This document shows positions 34,115 to 43,743 of a stretch of DNA of 49,686 nt, in pieces. The position numbers and the translations under genes were made by a program. Numbering within the stretch: the stretch's first letter is position 1; each line of letters starts with the position of its first letter. The notes below the pieces were generated by a model, which saw only the letters and a list, made by a program, of their open reading frames with translations, ran no database searches and had not been told where the DNA came from. Origin of the DNA: an uncultured Erysipelotrichaceae bacterium (GTDB lineage: Bacteria; Bacillota_I; Bacilli_A; RFN20; CAG-826); the NCBI GenBank assembly GCA_902777015.1, contig CACYSA010000010.1, forward strand, positions 1-49,686, written 5' to 3'.

Positions 34115-35922
34115 TGAAATTAAGAACTCTCCCGCTATTATTAATTGCTATTACTTTGACTGCCTGTAGCGGTCATAAAAGCGTTTTAAGTAGCCTATCG
34201 AGTTCTTTTTCTATATCTGAAAGTTCATTAGAGCCTTCATCAATTACACCTTCTAGTAGTGAAGAAATTAAATCATCTAGTGCTCCTACTAGCTCAAGTC
34301 AAATAAGTAGTAGTGCTCAGCCAAGCACTCCTGCTTATGAAGGATATTATAATGATTTAACTAGTTGGAGTAACGGTGAAGAATTAAAAACAAAATTAAA
34401 CATCATAAGTCATAAGACTTATAAAGCATTAAATTATACCGCGCCTAACTATCAAACAAACATCAACGCTGATCATTCTTATTATGACTTTGGATATTTA
34501 GATGTCATCTATAGCGAAACTGATGTTTATAAAAATGAAACAAATAAAGGCTGGCAAAGAGAACACGCTTTTTGTGCTTCTTTAATGTGTGGTAGTCTCA
34601 CTGCAGAAGCAGTTAAAAGAGTAGGACGCGCGACTGATTTCCATAATTTATTAGCGGCTTCAGCTTCCGCGAATAGTTCTAGAGGTAATAAGAATTATGG
34701 CAACGCTGATAAGAGTTCCGAATCATATCAAAATAGAACGACACAAAACGGAAAAGATGGTTATTCTTTTGATTCGTTAAACTTTGAACCAGCGGATAAA
34801 GATAAAGGCAGAGTGGCACGTGCCATATTTTATATGGCAATGATGTATAAAGACGATGAATTAGATGAAGTTAATAACGTCGTCATGAAAGGTTTAAAAA
34901 TCGTTGAAGATCCAGTCACTTATGTCGCTGGTAATAATGGTGCTTTCGCTATTGGTAATTTATCAACTCTTCTTGATTGGAATAAAAAATATCCAGTCGA
35001 TTATCTAGAAATGCAACACAACATTTCCGTTTATCAGGATAAAAGTGCGATTGATGGCTTTGCCCAAGGTAACCGTAACCCATTCGTGGATTACCCATCA
35101 CTCGTTGATTATGTCTATGGTGAGAATAAAGATAAGCAAGGTAACTTAAATGACTTCGTGTCTTCTGAGTCTATTTTAAATTCACAAAAGTCTAATAAAG
35201 AACTATCACATTATGCTTTAAAAGAGGCTAAAAGAAGTTATGAACCAGGTAGTCAAATCCAAGCAAATGACTATAAAATAGTCAAAGTATTAAAAAATTA
35301 CGATACTGAAGTCGTTAATGATGGTTACACTAATTCATTAACAAATCATACTTTTTCCACTGATGATGGTGAAGCGATTGACGCTATTATTACCGCTGGA
35401 GAAGATACATTTAAATATCGCATTACCCTTAATCCATTAGCGACTTGTTCAAGTGGTGAAATATCTTTATCCGCTAGTGGCATTAATAAAGGTAAAAAAG
35501 CAGAAGATCAAGAAGTGGTGTTTGGCAATGAGAAATTCATTCTTAATTTCGATAGCAGTGCGAATATCTCTTCAAGTAATACAATGACCATTACTAATAT
35601 CAACCAAGATGGTTCACCAATCGGTGTTACTCTTGGTAGCAACACAAAACCATTAACAAAATTTGTCTTTAAGACAAAAGAATCATATAAAGTTGATGCG
35701 GCTTATATTAAATGTTTCGTTGGTAACACAAGTAGTTCTTATTCTTTAACAATTAAAGTTGGTGACAACGTCCTTCTAAATAGTGTCACTGTGAACAATA
35801 AAGATGTCGCTAAAGTGTATGGAACTTCTACATCAACACCATTACAAGGCCAAGTCACTTATATTTTTACCGGTAGTACATCATTAAAAATTAATAGTAT
35901 TGCCTTTAATGAAATAATCTAA
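34114..35922 (+). CDS. Secreted endonuclease I-family lipoprotein
   Basis: A 602-aa predicted lipoprotein with lipobox LTACS (Cys18), then a Ser/Pro-rich linker of about 45 residues. The nuclease domain is of the endonuclease I / extracellular nuclease type: GWQREHAFCASLM with the catalytic RExH-like pattern, ATDFHNLLAASASANSSRGNK, and FEPADKDKGRVARAIFYMAM. The C-terminal about 200 residues look like a beta-rich binding domain (VTLGSNTKPLTKFVFKTK). Nucleotide scavenging or attack on extracellular DNA is likely (inference). It starts within the ftsZ stop codon and has no Shine-Dalgarno, so translation is coupled to ftsZ. Confidence 0.85.
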   Translation: MKLRTLPLLLIAITLTACSGHKSVLSSLSSSFSISESSLEPSSITPSSSEEIKSSSAPTSSSQISSSAQPSTPAYEGYYNDLTSWSNGEELKTKLNIISHKTYKALNYTAPNYQTNINADHSYYDFGYLDVIYSETDVYKNETNKGWQREHAFCASLMCGSLTAEAVKRVGRATDFHNLLAASASANSSRGNKNYGNADKSSESYQNRTTQNGKDGYSFDSLNFEPADKDKGRVARAIFYMAMMYKDDELDEVNNVVMKGLKIVEDPVTYVAGNNGAFAIGNLSTLLDWNKKYPVDYLEMQHNISVYQDKSAIDGFAQGNRNPFVDYPSLVDYVYGENKDKQGNLNDFVSSESILNSQKSNKELSHYALKEAKRSYEPGSQIQANDYKIVKVLKNYDTEVVNDGYTNSLTNHTFSTDDGEAIDAIITAGEDTFKYRITLNPLATCSSGEISLSASGINKGKKAEDQEVVFGNEKFILNFDSSANISSSNTMTITNINQDGSPIGVTLGSNTKPLTKFVFKTKESYKVDAAYIKCFVGNTSSSYSLTIKVGDNVLLNSVTVNNKDVAKVYGTSTSTPLQGQVTYIFTGSTSLKINSIAFNEII

Positions 35923-35928
35923 TAGAAT
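35900..35928 (+). promoter_or_regulatory. Promoter of the ileS T-box operon
   Basis: -35 TTGCCT (35900-35905), 17-bp spacer, -10 TAGAAT (35923-35928). It overlaps the end of the nuclease gene and points into the T-box leader. Confidence 0.65.
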
Positions 35929-35935
35929 TATGACG

Positions 35936-36153
35936 TCCTAGAAGACAAGTCTTCTTAAAGTCTGCTAATAGAGAGTTTGGGATGGTGGAAGCCAAACAGT
36001 AAGATTAAGAAGGTATCACTTCTTTGTATGAGAGCTGAACTAATAGTAAGCCTCCGAAAACTTCATCGTTAAGAAAGTAATTAAGTGCTAAAGATAGAAT
36101 CTTTAGAACTAAGGTGGTACCGCGCTAAGTAGCGTCCTTAGATGGACGCTTTT
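35936..36153 (+). promoter_or_regulatory. T-box riboswitch (isoleucine) upstream of ileS
   Basis: The leader contains the T-box core AAGGTGGTACCGCG (36111-36124), whose TGGT can pair with the tRNA ACCA end. It is followed by a terminator hairpin AGCGTCC/GGACGCT (36131-36150) and T residues. Stem I landmarks are GGGATGGTGGAAGCC and AGTAAGA near 35980-36006. A probable ATC isoleucine specifier is at 36015-36017. Uncharged tRNA-Ile should stabilise the antiterminator and switch on ileS. The 5' region also holds a GAAGAC-AA-GTCTTC hairpin. Confidence 0.93.
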
Positions 36154-36173
36154 ATATTGAAAGGAAGTTAATT

Positions 36174-38906
36174 ATGGATTACAAAACAACACTTCTAATG
36201 AACAAATCTAATTTTGAAATGAGAGGTAATCTCAATCAAAAAGAACCTGTTTTAGTGAAGAAATGGGAAGAAGAAAAAGTCTACGAAAACATGAACCTCA
36301 ATCGTAAAGAGGCCAAAGAATTCGTTCTTCATGATGGCCCTCCATACGCTAATGGCGACATGCACTGTGGCCATATGCTTAATAGAATCTTAAAAGATTT
36401 AGTTATCCGTTATAAGAATATGCAAGGCTATAAGACACCATTTGTCTTTGGTTGGGACACACATGGTCTTCCAATTGAAAACCAAGTCACTAAAAGTGGT
36501 GTTGATAGAAAAGCCATTCCATTAAGCGAATTCCGTAAGAAATGTGAAGAATATGCTTATACACAAGTCGCTAGACAAAAAGAACAAATCAAACGCTTAG
36601 GTTTATTAGGCGATTTTAATAATCCATATTTAACATTAAAAAAAGAATACGAAGCTAAACAAATTGAAGTTTTCGCCTCTATGGCGCTTCAAGGCTTAAT
36701 TTATAAAGGTTTAAAACCAGTTTACTGGTCACCAAGTAGTGAATCCGCTCTCGCGGAAGCAGAAATCGAATACGCTGATGTTTTATCTCATTCTATTTAT
36801 GTGGCTTTCCCTGTGAGAGATGGTAAAGGCGTTGTTGATCAAGATGCGAGACTCGTCATTTGGACAACCACTCCATGGACATTACCTGCTAATTTAGCGA
36901 TTTCAGCCCATCCTGACTTCGTTTATGGCGAGTATGATACGGAAAAGGGAAAACTTGTTTTCCTCGCTGATTTCGCCGAAAAACTACAAGAAGAACTAGG
37001 TTTAGAAAGATGTGAACTTATCAAACGCTTCAAAGGTAGTGAATTAGAGTTCGTTGTTTGCAAACATCCTTTCTATGATAGAGACTCACTAGTCATCGTT
37101 GGTACACACGTTACTGATGATGCTGGTACTGGTTTAGTTCATACCGCTCCTGGACATGGTGTGGAAGACTATCAAGTCTGCTTAAAATACCCAGGTAGAG
37201 GACTAGAACCATATTGTCCTGTTGATGAACACGGCAAATTAATGAAAGGTACAGGAGAAAGACTTGAAGGCGTTTTCTATGAAAAGGCTAACAATATCGT
37301 TCTCGAAATCTTAAAAGAAAACAATGCTTTACTAAAGCATAGTACCTTTACACATAGTTATCCTCATGACTGGCGTACACATAAACCAGTTATCTTTAGA
37401 GCTACAAAACAGTGGTTCTGTAGTATTGAACCAATTAGAGAAAAGCTTTTAAATGAAATTCACAAAGTGAAATGGTATCCATCCTGGGGTGAAACCAGAA
37501 TGGTTAACATGATTAAAGATAGAGCGGACTGGTGTATCTCCCGTCAAAGAGCGTGGGGTGTGCCAATTCCAATCTTCTACGCTGAAGATGAAACCCCAGT
37601 TATTGATAAAGAAGTATTCGACCATGTCGCTAAACTCTTTAAAGAGTTTGGTAGTAACGTTTGGTATGAAAGAGACGCTAAAGACTTATTACCAGAAGGC
37701 TATACAAACCCACATTCACCAAATGGTAAGTTTGTGAAAGAAAAAGACATCATGGATGTCTGGTTCGACAGTGGTTCCTCTTGGAATGGTGTCCTTAACG
37801 ATAGAGGTATCCAATATCCAAGCGATTTATATCTCGAAGGTAGTGACCAATATCGTGGTTGGTTTAACTCTTCACTTATTCTAAGTGTTGCCACTCATGA
37901 CGTCGCGCCATTTAAGAATGTTGTCTCTCATGGTTGGGTCTTAGATGAACACGGGGAACAAATGCATAAATCTAAAGGTAATGGTGTAGATCCTACTAAG
38001 ATCGCTAATGTCTATGGTGCGGATATTCTTCGTTTATGGGTCGCTAGTGTTGATTATCAACAAGATGTCCGTATTGGTGAAAACTTAATCAAACAAGTGG
38101 CAGACCAATATCGTAAGATTAGAAATACATTGAAGTTCATCTCTTGGAACTTAGTGGACTATGATCCAAATACCAAAGTCGATGAATTTGCAAAAGTTGA
38201 CTTATATATCTTAGAATCTCTTAACTTGTTAGTTAAGAATGTCACAGAAGCTTTCGATAAATATAACTTTGGTGAAGCCACAAGTGACATCATGACATTC
38301 ATGTCTACAGATTTAAGTAGCTTCTATTTAGATATCAATAAAGATGTCTTATACTGCGAAGGTAAGGATTCTTTAAGAAGAAAACAAGTCCAAACAGTCT
38401 TATATCAAGTTGGTGAAGCATTATTAAGATTGCTTAATCCAATTCTTCCATTTACAATGGATGAATTTAATAACAACATGCCAGGTAAACGCGCTTCTAA
38501 TCCACAATATTATGATTATCCAAAATATCATGATGTGAATGAGGAAGTCTTAAAAGAATACGATAGCTTCAAACTCTTAAGAGATGATGTTTTAAAAGCT
38601 TTAGAAGACGCTAGAAACAACAAAGTTATCGGTTCCGCTCAAGAAGCTTATGTCTCCATCAAGTTTAACAATGAAGACTTAAGAAAACTATTTAATAGTT
38701 TTGATGCACATTTAAGAAACCAATTATTCGTCGTTAGTGAAATCAAAGAAGAAGATAACGATGGTGCGACTTATCAAAACGCACAAGTGAAAGTCATCCA
38801 TCATACAGGTCACTTCTGTGAAAGATGCTGGAACTATGAAAGCGATGCTATCTTACAAGAAGATGGTACCTATTTATGCAAACGCTGTAACGAGGTCGTT
38901 AAATAA
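36174..38906 (+). CDS. ileS: Isoleucyl-tRNA synthetase
   Basis: A 910-aa class I synthetase. The HIGH motif appears as HCGH in GPPYANGDMHCGHMLN. The CP1 editing domain has WTTTPWTLPANLA and HTAPGHGVEDY. The KMSKS loop reads QMHKSKGN, a variant seen in some IleRS. The C-terminus ends with a zinc-binding CERCWNYE-N12-CKRC. AAGGA precedes the start. It is controlled by the T-box upstream and followed by lspA with a one-base overlap (TAATG). Confidence 0.98.
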   Translation: MDYKTTLLMNKSNFEMRGNLNQKEPVLVKKWEEEKVYENMNLNRKEAKEFVLHDGPPYANGDMHCGHMLNRILKDLVIRYKNMQGYKTPFVFGWDTHGLPIENQVTKSGVDRKAIPLSEFRKKCEEYAYTQVARQKEQIKRLGLLGDFNNPYLTLKKEYEAKQIEVFASMALQGLIYKGLKPVYWSPSSESALAEAEIEYADVLSHSIYVAFPVRDGKGVVDQDARLVIWTTTPWTLPANLAISAHPDFVYGEYDTEKGKLVFLADFAEKLQEELGLERCELIKRFKGSELEFVVCKHPFYDRDSLVIVGTHVTDDAGTGLVHTAPGHGVEDYQVCLKYPGRGLEPYCPVDEHGKLMKGTGERLEGVFYEKANNIVLEILKENNALLKHSTFTHSYPHDWRTHKPVIFRATKQWFCSIEPIREKLLNEIHKVKWYPSWGETRMVNMIKDRADWCISRQRAWGVPIPIFYAEDETPVIDKEVFDHVAKLFKEFGSNVWYERDAKDLLPEGYTNPHSPNGKFVKEKDIMDVWFDSGSSWNGVLNDRGIQYPSDLYLEGSDQYRGWFNSSLILSVATHDVAPFKNVVSHGWVLDEHGEQMHKSKGNGVDPTKIANVYGADILRLWVASVDYQQDVRIGENLIKQVADQYRKIRNTLKFISWNLVDYDPNTKVDEFAKVDLYILESLNLLVKNVTEAFDKYNFGEATSDIMTFMSTDLSSFYLDINKDVLYCEGKDSLRRKQVQTVLYQVGEALLRLLNPILPFTMDEFNNNMPGKRASNPQYYDYPKYHDVNEEVLKEYDSFKLLRDDVLKALEDARNNKVIGSAQEAYVSIKFNNEDLRKLFNSFDAHLRNQLFVVSEIKEEDNDGATYQNAQVKVIHHTGHFCERCWNYESDAILQEDGTYLCKRCNEVVK

Positions 38907-39553
38907 TGAAAGAGAAAGTATTATTCGGCCTTAAATGGTTCTTTAACTCCTTTATTTGGTTAGGTTTAGTCCTTCTAGGACTAGACATCTTTACCAAACA
39001 GTTAATGATGGCCTTATCCAATAATCATATTGGTGTCATCGCAGACTGGGGCTTTGTCCATATTAGCTATGTCTTAAATGAAGGCGCAGCATTTGGTATG
39101 GGCACAGGCGATCCAACTGCGAATAGAATCATTTATCTAGTAGTGGCCACAATTATTTCCATCGGTTTAATGTGCTATTTAATCATCAAAAGAAAAGGCA
39201 TGAACAAGTTCATTAGAGCGACATTAATCATGGTTATTGTCGGTGCTTTTGGTAACATGATTGACCGTATTTTCTATGGTCCTTTACAAGGTGAAAGTGG
39301 CTTATTTACTGGTTGCGTAGTGGACTGGATTGACTTCTATTGGTTCTGGGGTTATGTCTTCAATATTGCGGACTGCTGTATCGTTATTGCAGCCTTTATG
39401 CTCATCATTTATATCATCGTTCAAGAGGTTAAAGACTATAGAGCGAAGAATAAGACTGTTGTCAAACAAGCAGATGCCCCTAAAAAGGTTCTTTCTAAGA
39501 CTGAAAGAGAGCTTGAAGAAGCAAAAACTAAAAAGGATGAACCTAGTGAATAA
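38906..39553 (+). CDS. lspA: Lipoprotein signal peptidase (signal peptidase II)
   Basis: A 215-aa membrane aspartyl protease that cleaves prolipoproteins at the lipobox. Four transmembrane segments are visible. The catalytic aspartates lie in GAFGNMIDRIFYG and FNIADCCIV; VVDWIDFYWF is the conserved adjoining motif. The C-terminal 45 residues are a charged cytoplasmic extension beyond the usual length of about 160. It would process the three lipoproteins in this window. ileS-lspA-rluD is a classic order. Confidence 0.95.
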   Translation: MKEKVLFGLKWFFNSFIWLGLVLLGLDIFTKQLMMALSNNHIGVIADWGFVHISYVLNEGAAFGMGTGDPTANRIIYLVVATIISIGLMCYLIIKRKGMNKFIRATLIMVIVGAFGNMIDRIFYGPLQGESGLFTGCVVDWIDFYWFWGYVFNIADCCIVIAAFMLIIYIIVQEVKDYRAKNKTVVKQADAPKKVLSKTERELEEAKTKKDEPSE

Positions 39554-39576
39554 CTAGTAAATAATTAGTAATTGAT

Positions 39577-40476
39577 ATGAAATATATTGTTTCCTTTAAA
39601 GAAAATGGTGAAAGACTAGATAAGGCTGTAGCGTTACTTAACAGCGAACTTTCTCGTTCTTTTATTACTAAACTTATTGATGAAGGCAAAATCACTATCA
39701 ATGGTAAGGTAGAAAAACCATCATTTAAGGTTAAAGAAAACGATGTCATAGAAGTGGAAGAAATCGTCGATCAAAAGAGCGATATTAAAGAGGAAGATAT
39801 ACCCTTAGATGTCGTTTATGAAGACGATGATATCCTTGTTATCAATAAGCCACAAGGGATGGTTGTTCATCCCGCGAATGGCCATTATACAGGTACACTC
39901 GTAAACGCGCTTATGTTTATGGAAGATTCGCTTTCATCAATAAACGGCGTCATTCGTCCAGGTATTGTTCATCGAATCGATAAAGATACATCTGGCTTAT
40001 TATGTGTCGCTAAAAACGATAACGCACATCATTTCCTTGCGGAGCAACTTAAAGACCACACAATGGCTAGAGAATATATGGCTTTAGTGAGAGGCGTCAT
40101 TAAAGAAAATAGTGGTACAGTCGAAATGCCTATAGGCAGAGATAAAAATAACCGTCAGAAAATGGCGGTCGTCAAGGATGGTAAACCTGCGATTACTCAT
40201 TTCGTCGTCGTGGAACGCTTTAACAATCACACTTTAGTGAAATGCCAATTAGTCAGTGGTCGTACACATCAAATACGTGTTCATATGTCCGCGATTGGCT
40301 ATCCTGTTGAAGGTGATCCATTATACGCTGGTAAAAATTACGATAAATTATATAAAAACGGACAACTACTCGTCGCTTATAAGTTAAAACTTATTCATCC
40401 AAAAACAAAAAAGGAAATGGTCTTTGAAATTCCATTACCTGAATATTTTGAAAAAGTATTAGCTAGCTTACGCTAA
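39577..40476 (+). CDS. rluD: RluD-family 23S rRNA pseudouridine synthase
   Basis: A 299-aa RluA/RluD-type pseudouridine synthase. It has an N-terminal S4 RNA-binding domain (about 1-60, RLDKAVALLN through ITINGKVEKPS). The catalytic domain has VINKPQGMVVHPANG and HRIDKDTSGLLCVAKND with the catalytic Asp, then LVSGRTHQIRVHMSAIGYPVEGDPLY. It probably modifies helix 69 of 23S rRNA or a related site. It follows lspA by 23 nt without a clear Shine-Dalgarno. The 3' end overlaps the convergent rnhC by 9 nt. Confidence 0.93.
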   Translation: MKYIVSFKENGERLDKAVALLNSELSRSFITKLIDEGKITINGKVEKPSFKVKENDVIEVEEIVDQKSDIKEEDIPLDVVYEDDDILVINKPQGMVVHPANGHYTGTLVNALMFMEDSLSSINGVIRPGIVHRIDKDTSGLLCVAKNDNAHHFLAEQLKDHTMAREYMALVRGVIKENSGTVEMPIGRDKNNRQKMAVVKDGKPAITHFVVVERFNNHTLVKCQLVSGRTHQIRVHMSAIGYPVEGDPLYAGKNYDKLYKNGQLLVAYKLKLIHPKTKKEMVFEIPLPEYFEKVLASLR

Positions 40477-41388
40477 ATCGTTCATTAGTTCTTTAAAATT
40501 CGCGAAGTGTAACTTGGCGATTTTTTTAAATTCTTCTAAACCGTATTTCTTAATGAACTTTTTAGAAAAATCGTTCACTTTAGATGACGCCCCACAAGGG
40601 AAAGTCATCTTATATTTCTTTTCTAAAGCGTCTTTTTCAAGTAAGAAAGCATATCTAGCAATACAACTTGCTAAAGCAACACATGGATAATATGATTCAC
40701 CTTTAGTTTTAAAAGTGATATTTAAGACTTTTTGTTCTGTTGGGTCATTTAGATAACCAAAATATTTAGATTCCGCGACAAATTGATCAACGAAGACGTT
40801 TTTGGTGTCTGGGAATTTCTTAAACATATTGAGTAAAGCGCGATTATGCATCTTGGCTTTAATGCTATTCAAGTTTTCGCCTTGGGCGATTAATTCGTTA
40901 TAATGCTCATTAGGTAAGCAAAGCTTAGAAACAAAGAATTTCTTTAATAGATGTGGGGCAATTTCTCTAATTTTTTCATCAGTTAGTTTCTTACTATCTT
41001 TGACCCCAAATGATTCTAATTCTTTTAAATCTCTGCCACGGACAAAAGCGGCCACAACGACAACAGGAAGAAGAAAATCACCGACACCGACTTCGTCGCT
41101 ACCGATTTGATTATCTTTACAAAGCCAACCTCCATTAAGTTTAGCTTTATTCTCTTTAGCCTCCGCTTCAATGTTCCATTTTTGTGCTTCTTTTAAAGCA
41201 TCAGGACCCAAGAAGACGACTTTGTGTTTATTCTTTTTATCCCTATAAATAGTGATAATCACTCCAGAATAATCCGCTTGAAAGATAATGTATTCGCCGT
41301 TATTAAGTTTTTGATAAGGCAAATAAAAAGCTATCAATTCATCGACTTTTTCGCTTGTGATAGGAAATGAAACAGTTTCTTTGTTCAT
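40468..41388 (-). CDS. rnhC: Ribonuclease HIII
   Basis: A 306-aa RNase HIII that cuts RNA in RNA-DNA hybrids. An N-terminal TBP-like domain (about 1-85) precedes the type 2 RNase H fold. Catalytic acidic residues are in IGSDEVGVGDFLLPVVV (Asp-Glu), and further along KDSKKLTD and VFVDQF. The start at 41388 has no Shine-Dalgarno; TATAGT lies 11 nt upstream, so the leader would be only a few nucleotides. It is divergent from mutS2; in Bacillus rnhC and mutS2 are also near neighbours. Confidence 0.93.
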   Translation of the reverse strand: MNKETVSFPITSEKVDELIAFYLPYQKLNNGEYIIFQADYSGVIITIYRDKKNKHKVVFLGPDALKEAQKWNIEAEAKENKAKLNGGWLCKDNQIGSDEVGVGDFLLPVVVVAAFVRGRDLKELESFGVKDSKKLTDEKIREIAPHLLKKFFVSKLCLPNEHYNELIAQGENLNSIKAKMHNRALLNMFKKFPDTKNVFVDQFVAESKYFGYLNDPTEQKVLNITFKTKGESYYPCVALASCIARYAFLLEKDALEKKYKMTFPCGASSKVNDFSKKFIKKYGLEEFKKIAKLHFANFKELMNDLA

Positions 41389-41399
41389 GATATAATCAT

Positions 41400-41432
41400 A
41401 CTATATTAAATTAACTTTATTAATGCTAAAAT
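41400..41432. promoter_or_regulatory. Divergent rnhC / mutS2 promoters
   Basis: Minus-strand TATAGT (41405-41400) serves rnhC. Plus-strand extended -10 TGCTAAAAT (41424-41432) serves mutS2 and lies 7 nt before its ATG, which implies a leaderless message. The whole gap is 51 bp. Confidence 0.5.
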
Positions 41433-41439
41433 AAAGAGT

Positions 41440-43743
41440 ATGCAAAATATTTACGAAACATTTGAATTTAATAAAATTAAAGAACACTTATTAGAATATG
41501 CGAAAACTGAACTCGCTAAAGTCTATATCGATGAATTAAAGATGTTCGATAACGCTGAAGCAGTTAAAAACGCTTTAGAAGACTTAAAGGAAGTCAGTTC
41601 TATTATCGTTCGCTTCGGTCCTTTACCAATCCATAATTCCGCTAACGCATTAGTGTTAATTGATTTAGCTAAAAAGACAGGTTTATTAACTCCAAGAGAT
41701 TTATCTCTTATCGCGGAAGATGTTTTAACCATTGGTAAGATATCAACATTCTTAAAGAAATTAGATAACATGTATCCTCGTGTTAACCAATTAACCGAAG
41801 GATTTATCGATTTAAACAATTTAGAAAAAGAGATACATCGAGTAATTACTAATTCTTTAACAGTCGCGGATAATGCTTCTCCTGATTTAAATCAAATTAG
41901 AAAATCATTAAAGAAAGCAGAAGCCACTTTACAAAGTAAAATCGCCTCTTTAGCCTTCACATATGGTAAATATCTTAATGATGATAATATCACCATTAGA
42001 GATGGTCATTTCGTTTTACCAGTGAAGACTGTTGATAAAAGTCGAGTCTCTGGTATTGTCTATGATGTCTCTGACAGTGGTAATACCACCTTTATTGAGC
42101 CTTTAGAAATCGTCCAAATAAATAACGAGATAACCGCTTTAAAAGTTCAAGAAAACGAAGAGATTAGAAAGATATTAAAAGCGTTGACCGCTTTAGTCCT
42201 CCTTCAAGAAGGAGAAATCATCACTAATAACAAAATTATTGCGAAATTAGACTTCTTAAGCGCGAAAGCGATGTATGGAAATGAAATAAACGGTGATATC
42301 GCAGAATGCTCAAATAAACAAGAAATCATTTTAGAATCCGCGAGACATCCTTTAATTGATCCTAAAAAAGTCGTAGCAAATTCATATGCATTAAGCGAAG
42401 AAGAACCAATCATCATTATTTCTGGTCCTAACGCTGGTGGTAAAACTGTTTCATTAAAAACAGTGGGTCTACTCACTCTCATGCATCAAGCGGGTTTAAT
42501 GGTCCCAGTCCGCTCTGCGAAGATTGGCTATTTTAAACATATATTTATCGATATTGGTGATAACCAATCATTATCTGATAATTTATCAACCTTCTCCGCG
42601 CATATTTCTCAAATTGGAGAAATTATTCACGCAGTGGGTGGTAAAGATTTAGTGTTACTTGATGAACTTGGTACCGGTACTGATCCTAAAGAAGGCGAAG
42701 CTCTCGCGGTGGAAGTCACTAAATATTTAGAAGAAAAACACGCTTTAGCGATGATATCATCTCACTTCGCAGCGATGAAAGAATACGCTTTCTTAAGTAA
42801 AAACATCGCTAATGCATCAATGATTTTTGATGAAGAAAACCTCTCACCAACATATCGTTTTAAACAAGGAGTTCCTGGTAAAAGCTATGCTTTAGAGGTC
42901 GCTTCTAGATATGGAATTGACGCTAATATCATTAAAAAAGCCCATGAATTCTTAAAACAAAACGAAACAAATGATGCTTCTGAACTTTTAGATATCTTAC
43001 AAAAGAAAGTGGAAGAAGCTAATAAACTTCAAGACGCTTTAGAAAAACAACAAATCGAATTAGATAGAAGAGAAAAGAAACTCACTAATGACGAAGAACT
43101 CTTTGAATCTAAAAAAGAAAACATGATGAAAGATGTCAAAGAAGAAAAAGAAGAACTCATTGCTAAAGCAAAGAAAGAAATATCTGACATCATTTCTAAA
43201 ATGCATAACTCTGATATGAAAGTCCATGAAGTCATTGAACTTAAAAAGCAATTAGAGGAACTCGAAGAAAGAGAAGAAGAGGAAGTCTATAACGAAGAGA
43301 TTAACGTTGATGACTATGTCTCTATTCCAAGCATGAATATTTACGGCAAAGTCATGCGTTTAAAAGGTAATAAAGCCCATATTGTTTCCGATAGTGGCTT
43401 CTCTTTTGACGTTGATAAATCTAAACTTCACAAAGTGAATCGACCAAAAGTTGGCACTTCTAAAGTTAAAAAGACCAATTATGATTTAGCGATTAATACC
43501 CATGTTGGTATTGAACTAAACCTCATTGGTATGAGAGTAGAAGAAGCCAGCAATACATTAATGAAATATATCGATAACTGCCGATTAAAACATTTAAGCC
43601 AAGTGAGAATTATCCATGGCTTTGGTAGTGGCGCTCTTCGTAAGATGACTAGAGAATATTTAGACAAACAAAAAGATCTCACTTATCGCGCGGGTGGTGA
43701 ACATGAAGGCGGTGGAGGTTGCACAGTCGTGCTCTTTAAATAA
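41440..43743 (+). CDS. mutS2: MutS2 family ATPase/nuclease
   Basis: A 767-aa MutS2. It has a clamp/lever region (1-300), the ABC-type ATPase with Walker A SGPNAGGKTVSLKT and Walker B LVLLDELGTGTDPKEGEA, a long coiled coil (about 510-620), and a C-terminal Smr nuclease domain (LNLIGMRVEEA through RIIHGFGSGALRKMTREYL). In Bacillus MutS2 rescues collided ribosomes, and elsewhere it limits recombination. No Shine-Dalgarno; the -10 box is 7 nt before the ATG. Its stop overlaps uvrC by one base. Confidence 0.96.
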   Translation: MQNIYETFEFNKIKEHLLEYAKTELAKVYIDELKMFDNAEAVKNALEDLKEVSSIIVRFGPLPIHNSANALVLIDLAKKTGLLTPRDLSLIAEDVLTIGKISTFLKKLDNMYPRVNQLTEGFIDLNNLEKEIHRVITNSLTVADNASPDLNQIRKSLKKAEATLQSKIASLAFTYGKYLNDDNITIRDGHFVLPVKTVDKSRVSGIVYDVSDSGNTTFIEPLEIVQINNEITALKVQENEEIRKILKALTALVLLQEGEIITNNKIIAKLDFLSAKAMYGNEINGDIAECSNKQEIILESARHPLIDPKKVVANSYALSEEEPIIIISGPNAGGKTVSLKTVGLLTLMHQAGLMVPVRSAKIGYFKHIFIDIGDNQSLSDNLSTFSAHISQIGEIIHAVGGKDLVLLDELGTGTDPKEGEALAVEVTKYLEEKHALAMISSHFAAMKEYAFLSKNIANASMIFDEENLSPTYRFKQGVPGKSYALEVASRYGIDANIIKKAHEFLKQNETNDASELLDILQKKVEEANKLQDALEKQQIELDRREKKLTNDEELFESKKENMMKDVKEEKEELIAKAKKEISDIISKMHNSDMKVHEVIELKKQLEELEEREEEEVYNEEINVDDYVSIPSMNIYGKVMRLKGNKAHIVSDSGFSFDVDKSKLHKVNRPKVGTSKVKKTNYDLAINTHVGIELNLIGMRVEEASNTLMKYIDNCRLKHLSQVRIIHGFGSGALRKMTREYLDKQKDLTYRAGGEHEGGGGCTVVLFK

